A stretch of 30,465 bases of DNA from UMGS1601 sp964617585. GTDB taxonomy: Bacteria > Bacillota > Clostridia > Oscillospirales > Ruminococcaceae. Under the pieces are notes generated by a model. It made no database searches, was not told the DNA's origin, and saw only the letters and a list, made by a program, of their open reading frames with translations. Made by a program: the position numbers and the translations under genes. Numbering within the stretch: the first letter of the stretch is position 1; every line of letters starts with the position of its first letter. The DNA lies in NCBI GenBank assembly GCA_964617585.1, contig CAZTXS010000020.1, positions 1 through 30,465 of the forward strand. The letters are read 5' to 3'. This document shows positions 15,969 through 23,872 of this stretch, piece after piece.

Positions 15969-15997
15969 TTTACAACTTAGGTTAATTGTGATATAAT
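15969..15997 (+). promoter_or_regulatory. Promoter of the penicillin-binding protein gene
   Basis: TTTACA (15969-15974), 17 bp and TATAAT (15992-15997), with an extended TG at 15989-15990. Confidence 0.82.
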
Positions 15998-16055
15998 TAA
16001 ATAGAATGTACAGATTTAATTTTTTAAAGCAGGGGAAAGGAAGCTGGACATTATT

Positions 16056-18287
16056 ATGCGTAACAATAACAATAACAGAATGTCCGGAGGCAGCAGAAAT
16101 GCCGTCGGTAAAAAGCGTAAAGCCGTTAAAAAGCAAAAGCCCGTAATTCGTATACTGAAAATTATCGGAACAGTTATATTGTCATTGTTTCTGATTGTTG
16201 TAATAACAGGTTCAATTTTGGCTACGGCTTTAACAATATATATTTTGAATTTTGCGGATTCTTCTAACGTTGTTAGTCTTGAAAACGTTGAATTGTCCTA
16301 CACTACAAGACTGCTTGCCAAAAATCCCGATTATGATAAGAATGATGAGGATTCAGAGCAGTACGCTCTTTATTATTCGCTTTCTTCAAACGGTGAAAAG
16401 CGGACGTGGGTTGATTATTCCAATATACCCAAGCATGTAAGGGACGCTTTTGTTTGTTCCGAGGACGAACGTTTTGATATGCATGACGGAGTTGACTTTA
16501 AAAGAACGTTCGCCGCTTTTGCTAACCTTATTCTGCACTTTTACGACACCGAGCAGGGAGGCTCGACTATAACTCAGCAGACTATCAAGAACCTGACGGG
16601 TGATAATGCAACTGACGGAAGCGAGGGTATGGCAAGAAAAATCCGTGAGATTTTCCGTTCCATAAACGTTGAAAAGACCTACACTAAGCAGGAAATACTA
16701 GAAGTTTATTTGAATATCGTTCCGCTCGGAAACAATGTTGCCGGCGTACAGGCGGCGGCTAACTTCTATTTCGGAAAAGATGTTTCAGAGCTGTCTATTA
16801 AGGAAGCTGCAAGTCTGGCAGCTATTACTCCCAGTCCTGCGAATTACAATCCGTATGACAACTATGATGAAAACGTTGGAAGAGCTAACGACTTTAACCT
16901 AAAATATATGCTTGACAACGGCGCTATTTCAACAAGCGAGTATGAGGAAGCTCTTGCTGAAAAAATTGTTGTAACAGGCGATAAGGATTACACAAGCGAT
17001 AATACTGTAAGCGTCGGGAAGTATCAGAATACGGGAGTTACGTCTTATTATGTTGACGCAGCTCTTGACGAAGCTGTTGACAGAATCGCCGAATATTACG
17101 ATATATCCACAGATGAGGCTGAGGAAAAGCTTACAGCCGGCGGATATACGATAAACACTAATGTTAATCTTAAAATGCAGTCCAAGGTTGAAAAGAAATT
17201 CCTTGACGCTTCTAATTTTACAAACTATACTTTAAGCTCCGATAAGCTTCAGAGCGCGTTTATTGCAATGGACTATAAGGGGCGTGTTAAAGCGGTAGTT
17301 GGAGGAAGAGGAAAGAAGACTACCTCCAGAGGTTGGAATATCGCAACGATGTCGACACGTCAGCCGGGTTCGTCGATAAAGCCTATAGCGTCTTATGCTC
17401 CGGCTCTTGACAAGGACTTGATTACATGGTCTACTATTTTTAACGATAAACCGATAACTATTACTAATAAAGACGGAACAACTGAAAAATGGCCTGTGAA
17501 CTATTCGGAATACGGCGGTACAAGCAACTGGTCATATAATGATTATTTCACTTTCGAAATGATATACAGGTCGCTTAATACCGCTCCTGCTCAGATAGTT
17601 GAAAAGCTTACCCCATCATATTGTTATAACTTTCTTCAGAATACACTTCACATTTCATCTCTTGACGTTAATAAAGACCCGAACTATTCTCCTATGGTTG
17701 TAGGAGCTTTGACAAACGGTCTTATACTTGAAGAGCTTGTGGCTTCTTATGAGATTTTCGGAAACGGCGGTCAGTATTATGAACCGACCTTTATCTCAAA
17801 GATGACTGACAGAGAAGGAAATATAATCTACGAGAATCAATATGAGCCGGAACAGGCAATAGACAAGTCTACGTCTTATGTAATGAACAGAATGATGCAG
17901 ACTGTTATAACCAATTCAAGCGGTACAGGACGTTACGCTAAGCTAAGCAACGTTGATCTGATAGGTAAGACCGGTACGTCTGATAAATGGTACAACCTGA
18001 CCTTTGTCGGCTGCACTCCGACATACGTCAGCGGAATTTGGGTTGGTTATTCTAAAAAGGCAAAGCAGGTTTCGTCAAGTGAATATCAGAATATAGGCGC
18101 TATCTGGAAAAACGTTTTCGGAGATATAGCGGATTCTTCTTCAAAGACGGAGTTTGACGTGCCTGATAACGTTCAGCAGCTTAAATATTGTACCAAAACG
18201 GGACTTATAGCAGGCTCAAACTGCTGGTCTACAGCTACGGGATGGTATAAAACTTCTAACATACCTTCAGTATGCACTTCGTGTTAG
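16056..18287 (+). CDS. Class A penicillin-binding protein (transglycosylase/transpeptidase)
   Basis: A bifunctional peptidoglycan synthase of 743 residues. A basic cytoplasmic N-terminus is followed by one membrane anchor (about residues 30-62). The GT51 glycosyltransferase domain has EDERF (catalytic Glu136), GGSTITQQ and YLNIVPLGN. The transpeptidase domain has S-S-I-K (439-442, acylated Ser439), S-L-N (506-508) and KTGTS (from 638). The C-terminus has several Cys residues. It acts at the outer face of the membrane, cross-linking new glycan strands. AGGGGAAAGGAAG precedes the start. No sequence feature marks it as beta-lactam resistant. The next gene follows after 66 bp. Confidence 0.95.
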   Translation: MRNNNNNRMSGGSRNAVGKKRKAVKKQKPVIRILKIIGTVILSLFLIVVITGSILATALTIYILNFADSSNVVSLENVELSYTTRLLAKNPDYDKNDEDSEQYALYYSLSSNGEKRTWVDYSNIPKHVRDAFVCSEDERFDMHDGVDFKRTFAAFANLILHFYDTEQGGSTITQQTIKNLTGDNATDGSEGMARKIREIFRSINVEKTYTKQEILEVYLNIVPLGNNVAGVQAAANFYFGKDVSELSIKEAASLAAITPSPANYNPYDNYDENVGRANDFNLKYMLDNGAISTSEYEEALAEKIVVTGDKDYTSDNTVSVGKYQNTGVTSYYVDAALDEAVDRIAEYYDISTDEAEEKLTAGGYTINTNVNLKMQSKVEKKFLDASNFTNYTLSSDKLQSAFIAMDYKGRVKAVVGGRGKKTTSRGWNIATMSTRQPGSSIKPIASYAPALDKDLITWSTIFNDKPITITNKDGTTEKWPVNYSEYGGTSNWSYNDYFTFEMIYRSLNTAPAQIVEKLTPSYCYNFLQNTLHISSLDVNKDPNYSPMVVGALTNGLILEELVASYEIFGNGGQYYEPTFISKMTDREGNIIYENQYEPEQAIDKSTSYVMNRMMQTVITNSSGTGRYAKLSNVDLIGKTGTSDKWYNLTFVGCTPTYVSGIWVGYSKKAKQVSSSEYQNIGAIWKNVFGDIADSSSKTEFDVPDNVQQLKYCTKTGLIAGSNCWSTATGWYKTSNIPSVCTSC

Positions 18288-18302
18288 CTATAAAAATGAA
18301 AT

Positions 18303-18353
18303 AAAGGAGAATGGCTATTCATTGCACAGGTAGTGGATAGCCATTATAATGAA
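18303..18353 (+). promoter_or_regulatory. Ribosome binding site bridged by a perfect 9-bp hairpin
   Basis: AAGGAG (18304-18309) is followed at once by AATGGCTAT (18310-18318), an 18-base loop and ATAGCCATT (18337-18345), then eight bases before the ATG at 18354. Linear spacing is 44 bases; with the hairpin folded it is eight, which is optimal. The sequestered GTG at 18333 lies in the loop and stem, so folding would also favour the downstream ATG. Confidence 0.55.
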
Positions 18354-19469
18354 ATGGAAAAGATAAGACTGAATTGTCCGTGTTTGTTCGGGCTGGAAAG
18401 CGTATTATCCTACGAAATTAAAAAAATCGGCGGAGAAAATCTAAAGGTGACCGACGGAAAAATCTCTTTTGACGGCGATTTTAATACCTTGGCAAAAGCG
18501 AATCTTTGGCTCTCAACCGCTGAAAGGGTGCTTATAGAGCTTGGCTCGTTTGAAGCAAAGACTTTTGAGCAGCTTTTTCAAGGGGTTAAAAGTCTTTCTC
18601 TTGAAAATTTTATAGGGAAAAACGACGCTTTTCCTGTTAAGGGATATTCTTTGAATTCCGATTTGCACAGCGTTCCCGATTGTCAGGCCGTAATAAAAAA
18701 AGCTGCTGTCGAGCGTCTGAAGCAGGCTTACGGATTAAGTCGGTTTGATGAGAGCGAGTCTGTTCATCGGATTCAGTTTTCGATACACAAGAACACTGCG
18801 GTAATTTTTCTTGATACTACAGGCGCAGGGCTTCATAAAAGGGGTTACAGAAGAAACTCGAACGAAGCTCCTATAAAAGAAACCTTGGCGGCGGGTATTG
18901 TTGATTTGGCAAGAGTGCGTTCAAACAGCGTTGTTGCCGATCCGATGTGCGGTTCGGGAACATTTCTGATAGAAGCTGCCTACAAGGCTCTGAATATTGC
19001 TCCGGGGCTTAGAAGAAGCTTTTCAGCGCAGAACTGGAGCCAGATACCTCAAAGCGTGTGGAAAAACGCAAGAGCCGAGGCGTTAGACCTTATTGACAGG
19101 CAGGGCGGGTTTAAGGCGTTCGGCTTTGATATTGACGAAATGGCGGTTGACCTCACTCAGTCAAATTCTCAGAAAGCAGGAGTGAAATCAAAAATTTCAG
19201 TTAAACAGGCAGACATATCAAGATTCAAGCAGCCTGATAACTCTATAACCTTCTGCAATCCGCCCTATGGCGAAAGAATGCTTGAAATCAAGGACGCCGA
19301 AAGGCTTTACAAAACGCTTGGAGAAAGGCTTTCTCCAAGCCGTGAAAAGCCTTGTTATATCATAGCTCCGCATGAGGATTTTGAGAAATTTTTCGGCAGG
19401 AAAGCTGATAAGCGGCGGAAGCTTTACAACGGCATGATTAAATGTCAGCTATTTATGTATTTTAAATAA
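18354..19469 (+). CDS. THUMP-domain class I RNA methyltransferase (RlmL/YpsC-like)
   Basis: Expected to methylate N2 of a guanosine in 23S rRNA. The N-terminal THUMP-type domain (about residues 1-160) leads to a Rossmann methyltransferase domain with VADPMCGSGTFLIEAAY (S-adenosylmethionine loop, Gly200) and the catalytic FCNPPYGERM (Asn302), the N2-guanine signature. It has 372 residues, equivalent to the N-terminal half of the E. coli fused RlmKL. A GTG at 18333 would add seven residues. I prefer ATG 18354 because MEKIRLNCPCLFGLESV is the family-like start; the ribosome site for either is unusual. Whether the target is the RlmL position cannot be proven here. Confidence 0.88.
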   Translation: MEKIRLNCPCLFGLESVLSYEIKKIGGENLKVTDGKISFDGDFNTLAKANLWLSTAERVLIELGSFEAKTFEQLFQGVKSLSLENFIGKNDAFPVKGYSLNSDLHSVPDCQAVIKKAAVERLKQAYGLSRFDESESVHRIQFSIHKNTAVIFLDTTGAGLHKRGYRRNSNEAPIKETLAAGIVDLARVRSNSVVADPMCGSGTFLIEAAYKALNIAPGLRRSFSAQNWSQIPQSVWKNARAEALDLIDRQGGFKAFGFDIDEMAVDLTQSNSQKAGVKSKISVKQADISRFKQPDNSITFCNPPYGERMLEIKDAERLYKTLGERLSPSREKPCYIIAPHEDFEKFFGRKADKRRKLYNGMIKCQLFMYFK

Positions 19470-19516
19470 TCGGTAGAGGTTTATACGATTTTGCTTTTAC
19501 TTCCGGTATCAGCTCA

Positions 19517-19759
19517 CAGGGGTCACCTCTTGATATTTTCAAAAAGTTTTTACAAAATAAAAGCCTGACGTTGCTCAGACTTTAACATTTCACAAGCTTT
19601 TCAAAGGCAGACCGGATGAAGCGTCACGCTTCCAGAGCGTGCGCAGGGGTCACCTTTTGATATTTTCAAAAGTTTTTACAAAATAAAAGCCTGCCGTTGC
19701 TCAGGCTTTAACATTTCACAAGCTTTTCAAAGGCAGACAGGATGAAGCGTCACGCTTCC
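19517..19759 (+). repeat. Family 2 tandem repeat, two 127-bp units
   Basis: Unit 1 runs from 19517 and unit 2 from 19644. They differ by a handful of substitutions and one A. Each unit holds the start CAGGGGTCACC, a dyad TTTTGATATTTTCAAAA region, a hairpin around AAGCCTG/CAGGCTT (perfect 8-bp in unit 2), the TTAACATTTCACAAGCTTTT block, CAAAGGCAGAC, and GAAGCGT-C-ACGCTTC. Unit 2 is cut short at 19759, where it forms the last codons and stop of the minus-strand gene. It fills the gap between convergent genes and its hairpins could end transcription from both sides. Nothing else is in 19470-19749. Confidence 0.88.
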
Positions 19760-20523
19760 TTTAAGTATTTTTCCTGAAAAAGACCCATCCATTCTCTAAG
19801 CCAGTAATAAGGCAGGTCTATCTTTGTGGTTTTGGCATAAACGGAATATGCGTTAACGCCCTGTTTTTCGGCTATAATAGAAGCCCTGTATTCGTGGAAG
19901 CCGTCCGTTACGATGGTTATGTCATGCGGAAGTCCCGTCTGTTCTATTATTTCGTATGAAAATTTTATGTTTTCGTATGTGCTTGTGGACTTGTCCTCGA
20001 TAATTATTCTGTCCCCGGATAGTCCCAAAGAGGTAAGATAGTTGTACATACATTGCGCTTCTGATATTTTCTCATCATCGCCTCTGCCGCCCGAAACTAT
20101 GCACATTACGCTTTCGTTTTTTGATAAATAATCGTAAGCCGCCTCAAGACGATGACGAAGCATTTTGCTCGGGTGAGTGCCGTTGACCTTACAGCCTAAA
20201 ACAACAACGGTGGTTTCTTTATCGGGATAGTTTTTATAAGCGATAATCATTCTCGCAGAGGTGTAGATACACCAGCCGATTACTGCCAATATCAGCCCCA
20301 TAAGGATTATGAGAATAACCTTTCCGCTAGTGAAATGCCACAGCTTGGTGACTAATCTCCATATGTAACCTCGGAAGATTGTTATAAGCATAAGGCAGAC
20401 CGTTATAAACAGACCTACGATGTTGCCTATGTTGCTTATATGCTTGAAAAACGGAAGTATAAAAATCACAATAAATATGATTTCCACCGCAAGCAAAAAG
20501 CATTTAATTAAATTTTGTACCAT
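19750..20523 (-). CDS. YdcF/DUF218 (ElyC-SanA type) membrane protein
   Basis: A 257-residue protein with three hydrophobic segments in the first 95 residues (about 6-28, 32-52, 73-95), then a DUF218 domain. TTVVVLGCKVNGTHPSKMLRH is the first strand and loop, IVSGGRGDDEKISEAQCMYNYL the central motif, and EDKSTSTYENIKFS the third. Related proteins affect envelope integrity and vancomycin entry, but their reaction is not established. GGGGGAAT lies before the ATG. The final three codons and the TGA come from the adjoining family 2 repeat, so the native C-terminus may have been replaced. Confidence 0.85.
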   Translation of the reverse strand: MVQNLIKCFLLAVEIIFIVIFILPFFKHISNIGNIVGLFITVCLMLITIFRGYIWRLVTKLWHFTSGKVILIILMGLILAVIGWCIYTSARMIIAYKNYPDKETTVVVLGCKVNGTHPSKMLRHRLEAAYDYLSKNESVMCIVSGGRGDDEKISEAQCMYNYLTSLGLSGDRIIIEDKSTSTYENIKFSYEIIEQTGLPHDITIVTDGFHEYRASIIAEKQGVNAYSVYAKTTKIDLPYYWLREWMGLFQEKYLKEA

Positions 20524-20553
20524 TTTATATTCCCCCTAAATTTTTATGATTTT

Positions 20554-20582
20554 ATTATAAAATGGATAAAAAATAAAGTCAA
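20554..20582 (-). promoter_or_regulatory. Promoter of the YdcF-like gene
   Basis: On the minus strand TTGACT (20577-20582), 17 bp and TATAAT (20554-20559). The -35 lies inside the 3' arm of the queH terminator stem. Confidence 0.82.
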
Positions 20583-20615
20583 GCGAACATGAAATAGATC
20601 AGTTCGTTTGACTTT
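20568..20615 (-). terminator. Terminator of queH overlapping coding end and next promoter
   Basis: On the minus strand, AAAGTCAAACGAAC (20602-20615) pairs over 14 bp (one G-U) with GTTCGCTTGACTTT (20575-20588), followed by ATTTTTTAT. The first arm encodes the last codons of queH; the second arm contains the next gene's -35. Confidence 0.88.
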
Positions 20616-21246
20616 TCATTTTATCTCTTTCGGCTTTTGAATAAACACAGCCGCAGTAGTCCTGACGATATAAGTTGTATATTCGTGAAAGCTCAACAGA
20701 ACGCTTATAGCCGTTTTTCTTTTTAAAGTCGCTCGGAAGCCACTTTAAACCGTTATAATTCTTTGCTAAGCGTTCGCCGATTTCGTTAAGCTTCTCTGCA
20801 TTTTTATAAGGGCTTATCGAAAGGGTGGTGGTAAAGAATTCAAAGCCGTGTTCCTTTGCGTAGTCAAACGCTTTTCTTAAACGAAGCTCATAGCATCGGA
20901 AGCATCTTTCACCGCCTTCGGGAATGTTCTCAAAGCCTTTAGCTGCGTCAAAAAACTCTTTGTCATTATATTCGGGAATTATTATATCGATATTGCAGTC
21001 AAGCGGCATTTCGCATAGAAGTCTTTTAAGCTCGGAGGCTCTGAAGTCAAATTCGGATTTAGGACTGATATTCGGATTGTAAAACAAAAGAGTTATGTTA
21101 AAGTTCTTTGAAAGGTATTCCAAAACATAGCTTGAACAGGGAGCGCAGCAGCTATGGATGAGCAAGGACGGCTTTTTTCCTTTACATTCTTTTATTATTT
21201 TTTCAAGCTCTAAGCTGTAATTGCGTTTGATTTTTGATTTATCCAT
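20599..21246 (-). CDS. queH: Epoxyqueuosine reductase QueH
   Basis: Performs the last step of queuosine synthesis, reducing epoxyqueuosine in tRNA wobble positions. It is the cobalamin-independent, non-orthologous alternative to QueG. It has 215 residues. The conserved cysteines are visible: LLIHSCCAPCSSY (Cys33, 34, 37), GGERCFRCYELR (Cys115, 118) and YRQDYCGCVYS (Cys198, 200). These bind an iron-sulfur cluster and a second metal in characterised homologs. No other queuosine genes are in the window. The upstream side is repeat copy B. Confidence 0.95.
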   Translation of the reverse strand: MDKSKIKRNYSLELEKIIKECKGKKPSLLIHSCCAPCSSYVLEYLSKNFNITLLFYNPNISPKSEFDFRASELKRLLCEMPLDCNIDIIIPEYNDKEFFDAAKGFENIPEGGERCFRCYELRLRKAFDYAKEHGFEFFTTTLSISPYKNAEKLNEIGERLAKNYNGLKWLPSDFKKKNGYKRSVELSRIYNLYRQDYCGCVYSKAERDKMKSQTN

Positions 21247-21274
21247 TTGTAAATTACGCTCCGTATAAAATATA

Positions 21275-21436
21275 ACTTAGGCAAGATGTCTCCCACCTCT
21301 ATAGGCGGCGGGTTCCATTGCCCGTTCAGTAACGTGATACAATCCCCTACTGAACGGCCGGTCGGCAATGCCGACCCTTGACACATTGAATGACGGGTAA
21401 GCCCTTATTGAATGACGGGCAAGCCCTTATTAAATA
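21275..21436 (+). repeat. Family 1 folded repeat, copy B with duplicated tail
   Basis: It shares the order of copy A: CCACCT/AGGCGG (one mismatch), CCGTTCAGTA/TACTGAACGG (21322-21331, 21348-21357), a 6-bp GTCGGC/GCCGAC hairpin (21361-21366, 21370-21375) and a closing CAAG/CTTG (21282-21285, 21377-21380). The tail unit of 22 bp occurs twice in tandem (21385-21406, 21407-21428). It lies between the divergent queH and spoIIID genes. The gap 21247-21575 holds this and the spoIIID upstream region. Confidence 0.88.
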
Positions 21437-21515
21437 ACGAAGATATTATACCCGCATATTAAAGTCTTGTCAAATGGTAATTCCAACTAACGTGGACTTT
21501 ATTTTGCTTTTTTTA

Positions 21516-21545
21516 GAATTATATAGGCTTCTTGTGCATATATAT
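21516..21545 (+). promoter_or_regulatory. Candidate sigma-E promoter of spoIIID
   Basis: GAATTAT (21516-21522), 14 bp and CATATATAT (21537-21545) partly match the sporulation sigma-E consensus, about 17 bases before the ribosome site. The proposal leans on the known sigma-E control of spoIIID in Bacillus. Confidence 0.3.
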
Positions 21546-21575
21546 TGTAAAAACGGCAATAGGGAGTTGAGCATT

Positions 21576-21851
21576 ATGAGTTTTTCAGGCGACACAGACC
21601 GTTCAATAATACTGGGACAATACATAGTCGATAAGAAATGTACAGTAAGAGCCTGTGCAAAGGCTTTCGGAATATCCAAGTCAACCGTCCATAAGGACGT
21701 TACCGAGAAATTAAATAAAATTAAACCTCAGCTATATAGGGAAGTAAAAAAGGTTTTGGAATTCAATAAAAGCGAAAGACATATCAGAGGCGGAATGGCG
21801 ACAAAGCATAAATATGAAGAACAGAAGCTGAAAAGCAGTCTGAGCAATTAG
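21576..21851 (+). CDS. spoIIID: Sporulation transcription factor SpoIIID
   Basis: A mother-cell DNA-binding regulator that switches genes on and off during engulfment in endospore formers. It has 91 residues, near the usual 93. The helix-turn-helix TVRACAKAFGISKSTVHKDV (residues 23-42) and the basic tail ERHIRGGMATKHKY match the family closely. The same frame is open from 21474, but I chose ATG 21576: GGGAG lies nine bases before it and SpoIIID proteins begin just there. A bidirectional terminator follows. Confidence 0.95.
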   Translation: MSFSGDTDRSIILGQYIVDKKCTVRACAKAFGISKSTVHKDVTEKLNKIKPQLYREVKKVLEFNKSERHIRGGMATKHKYEEQKLKSSLSN

Positions 21852-21892
21852 TTTGAATTCTCTGATTTTGGGATTTTGCAATAAATTTAAAA

Positions 21893-21932
21893 CAAAAAAA
21901 CGGTAAGAGCGAAGGTTCTTACCGTTTTGTAG
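21893..21932. terminator. Bidirectional terminator between spoIIID and leuB
   Basis: AAAACGGTAAGA (21897-21908) pairs with TCTTACCGTTTT (21917-21928), with A-runs before and T-runs after, serving both converging genes. Confidence 0.9.
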
Positions 21933-21941
21933 TTTATAATA

Positions 21942-23015
21942 CTAGATTTCAGCGGAAACCAAATCGCCCATTTCGCTGCATGAAACGCACTTCATACCCT
22001 CTGACATGATGTCGCCGGTACGGAAGCCGTCCGCCAAAACCTTGTCTACAGCCTTTTCTATAGCGTCTGCTTCCTCAGACATATCGAACGAATAGCGAAG
22101 CATCATAGCAACCGATAAAATGGTAGCCAGCGGATTAGCTTTGTTTTGTCCTGCAATGTCAGGAGCAGAACCGTGGATAGGCTCGTAAAGACCGAGAGAA
22201 CCCTCGCCAAGTGAAGCCGATGGAATCATTCCGAGAGAGCCTGTTATCATAGAAGCTTCGTCTGAAAGAATGTCTCCGAACAAATTTTCTGTTACCATAA
22301 CGTCAAACTGAGCAGGATTGTGAACAAGCTGCATTGCCGTGTTGTCAACAAGAATATCCTGAAATTCAACGTCAGGGTAATCCTCTGCAACCTTGTGGGC
22401 AACCTCACGCCACAGACGTGAAGAATCCAGCACGTTTGCCTTGTCTACAGAGTGAACCTTTTTATTTCTCTTTCTTGCCATATCAAAAGCCACACGGCAG
22501 ATTCTTTCGATTTCATAGTCTGCATAAGCCATTGAATCGCTTGCGTGCTTAACACCGTTTTCATCAACGTGAGTATTACGTTCGCCGAAGTACGCTCCGC
22601 CGATAAGCTCTCTTACTATTACCAAATCCAAGCCGTTCTGAGTTATTTCATCTTTAAGCGGACAAGCGCCCGAAAGAGCCGGTATAAGCTTTGCAGGACG
22701 AATGTTTGCAAAAAGCTTAAGCGCACCTCTAATGCCTAAAAGACCTGCTTCGGGACGAAGATGTCCGGGAAGCGTGTCCCACTTAGGACCGCCTACAGCT
22801 CCCAGCAGAACGCTGTCCGAAGCTAAGCAGGTATCGATAGTTTCCTGAGGAAGCGGAACTCCTGTAGCGTCGATAGCGCAACCTCCCATTAAAACGTCCG
22901 TATATTCAAATGTGTGACCGAATTTCTCTCCGACCTTGTTTAAAACCTTTTCAGCTTCGTTTACTATTTCAGGCCCGATTCCATCGCCTTTAATTACTGC
23001 AATTTTCTTTAACAT
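21942..23015 (-). CDS. leuB: 3-isopropylmalate dehydrogenase
   Basis: Oxidises and decarboxylates 3-isopropylmalate with NAD in leucine synthesis. IAVIKGDGIGPEIV, VLLGAVGGPKWD, the RELIGGAYFGER substrate loop, SVDKANVLDSSRLWR (catalytic Lys), the DNTAMQLV metal site and the GSLGLYEPIHGSAPDIAG NAD-specific loop are present. It is 357 residues. AAAGGAG precedes the ATG. It is the last gene of leuC-leuD-ybjQ-leuB. Confidence 0.97.
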   Translation of the reverse strand: MLKKIAVIKGDGIGPEIVNEAEKVLNKVGEKFGHTFEYTDVLMGGCAIDATGVPLPQETIDTCLASDSVLLGAVGGPKWDTLPGHLRPEAGLLGIRGALKLFANIRPAKLIPALSGACPLKDEITQNGLDLVIVRELIGGAYFGERNTHVDENGVKHASDSMAYADYEIERICRVAFDMARKRNKKVHSVDKANVLDSSRLWREVAHKVAEDYPDVEFQDILVDNTAMQLVHNPAQFDVMVTENLFGDILSDEASMITGSLGMIPSASLGEGSLGLYEPIHGSAPDIAGQNKANPLATILSVAMMLRYSFDMSEEADAIEKAVDKVLADGFRTGDIMSEGMKCVSCSEMGDLVSAEI

Positions 23016-23040
23016 TTATGAATCTCCTTTTTTCAGGTGA

Positions 23041-23355
23041 CTAACCTTGAATTTTTACCGCAGTGCCGTAAGCCATGATTTCTGCTGCGCCCTGCGTGAT
23101 AGATGACGTTGCAAATCTGAGCCCGACAACAGCGTTGGCACCCATTTTCTGAGCCTCGTCAATCATTCTTTGAGTAGCTATTTCTCTTGATTCGTTCATC
23201 ATTTTTGTATAGCTTTTAAGCTCTCCGCCTACCATACTTTTGAAGCCCTGTCCCATATCCTTGAACATATTCTTAGACTGAACCGTGCTTCCCTTAACAA
23301 CGCTTATAGGCAGAATTTCTTTTCCTGGGATGTTTTCTGTTGTTAAAACAATCAT
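23041..23355 (-). CDS. YbjQ/UPF0145 family protein
   Basis: A 104-residue protein of the YbjQ (heavy-metal-binding-like, pentamer-forming) family. VLTTENIPGKEILPISVVKG at the start, then EAQKMGANAVVGLRFATSSI and the AEIMAYGTAVKI end are the family's core strands. Function is not known for the family. AGGAGG precedes the ATG. It is embedded in the leucine operon, 15 bp after leuD and 25 bp before leuB. Confidence 0.9.
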   Translation of the reverse strand: MIVLTTENIPGKEILPISVVKGSTVQSKNMFKDMGQGFKSMVGGELKSYTKMMNESREIATQRMIDEAQKMGANAVVGLRFATSSITQGAAEIMAYGTAVKIQG

Positions 23356-23370
23356 AAAAATTTCCTCCTG

Positions 23371-23853
23371 TCAGTTCTTTAAAGAATTTAAAAGACCGTT
23401 TTTGCTGATGATGTTCTTTATAAACTCAGGGAAAGGCTGTCCTCGATAGCTTTCACCCTTAGTTTTATTGGTTATAACGCCGCTGTCGAAGTCTATTTCA
23501 ACCTCATCGCCGTTCTCAATATTCTCAGCAGCTTCAGGACATTCAATAATAGGAAGTCCTATGTTAATAGCGTTGCGGTAGAAGATTCTAGCGAATGTCT
23601 TTGCAATAACGCATGATATACCGCTTTCTTTAATTGCGATAGGAGCGTGCTCTCTGCTGGAACCGCAGCCGAAATTTGCTTCTGCGACCATAATATCGCC
23701 CTTTTTAACCTTTTTAACAAAGTCAATATCAATATCCTCCATACAGTGAGAAGCAAGCTCTTTATGATCTGCCGTGTTTAAATATCTGGCCGGAATGATA
23801 ACGTCGGTGTCAACGTTATCACCGTATTTGTGTACTTTTCCAAAAGATTTCAT
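23371..23853 (-). CDS. leuD: 3-isopropylmalate dehydratase small subunit
   Basis: Pairs with LeuC to isomerise 2- to 3-isopropylmalate. GDNVDTDVIIPARYLNT and the swivelling-domain substrate loop ANFGCGSSREHAPIA are conserved. It is 160 residues, the short type that partners homoaconitase-like LeuC of about 420 residues. It starts 19 bp after leuC with AAAGGAG. Confidence 0.96.
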   Translation of the reverse strand: MKSFGKVHKYGDNVDTDVIIPARYLNTADHKELASHCMEDIDIDFVKKVKKGDIMVAEANFGCGSSREHAPIAIKESGISCVIAKTFARIFYRNAINIGLPIIECPEAAENIENGDEVEIDFDSGVITNKTKGESYRGQPFPEFIKNIISKNGLLNSLKN

Positions 23854-23872
23854 AATTCCAAGACTCCTTTCC

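Noticed and set aside
21385..21428. Two 22-bp direct repeats considered as a CRISPR remnant
   Set aside because: The units are directly adjacent without spacers and match the tail of the family 1 element elsewhere.
21474..21575. 34-residue N-terminal extension of SpoIIID
   Set aside because: The extension is hydrophobic and unlike SpoIIID, and it crosses the likely promoter; ATG 21576 has a proper ribosome site.
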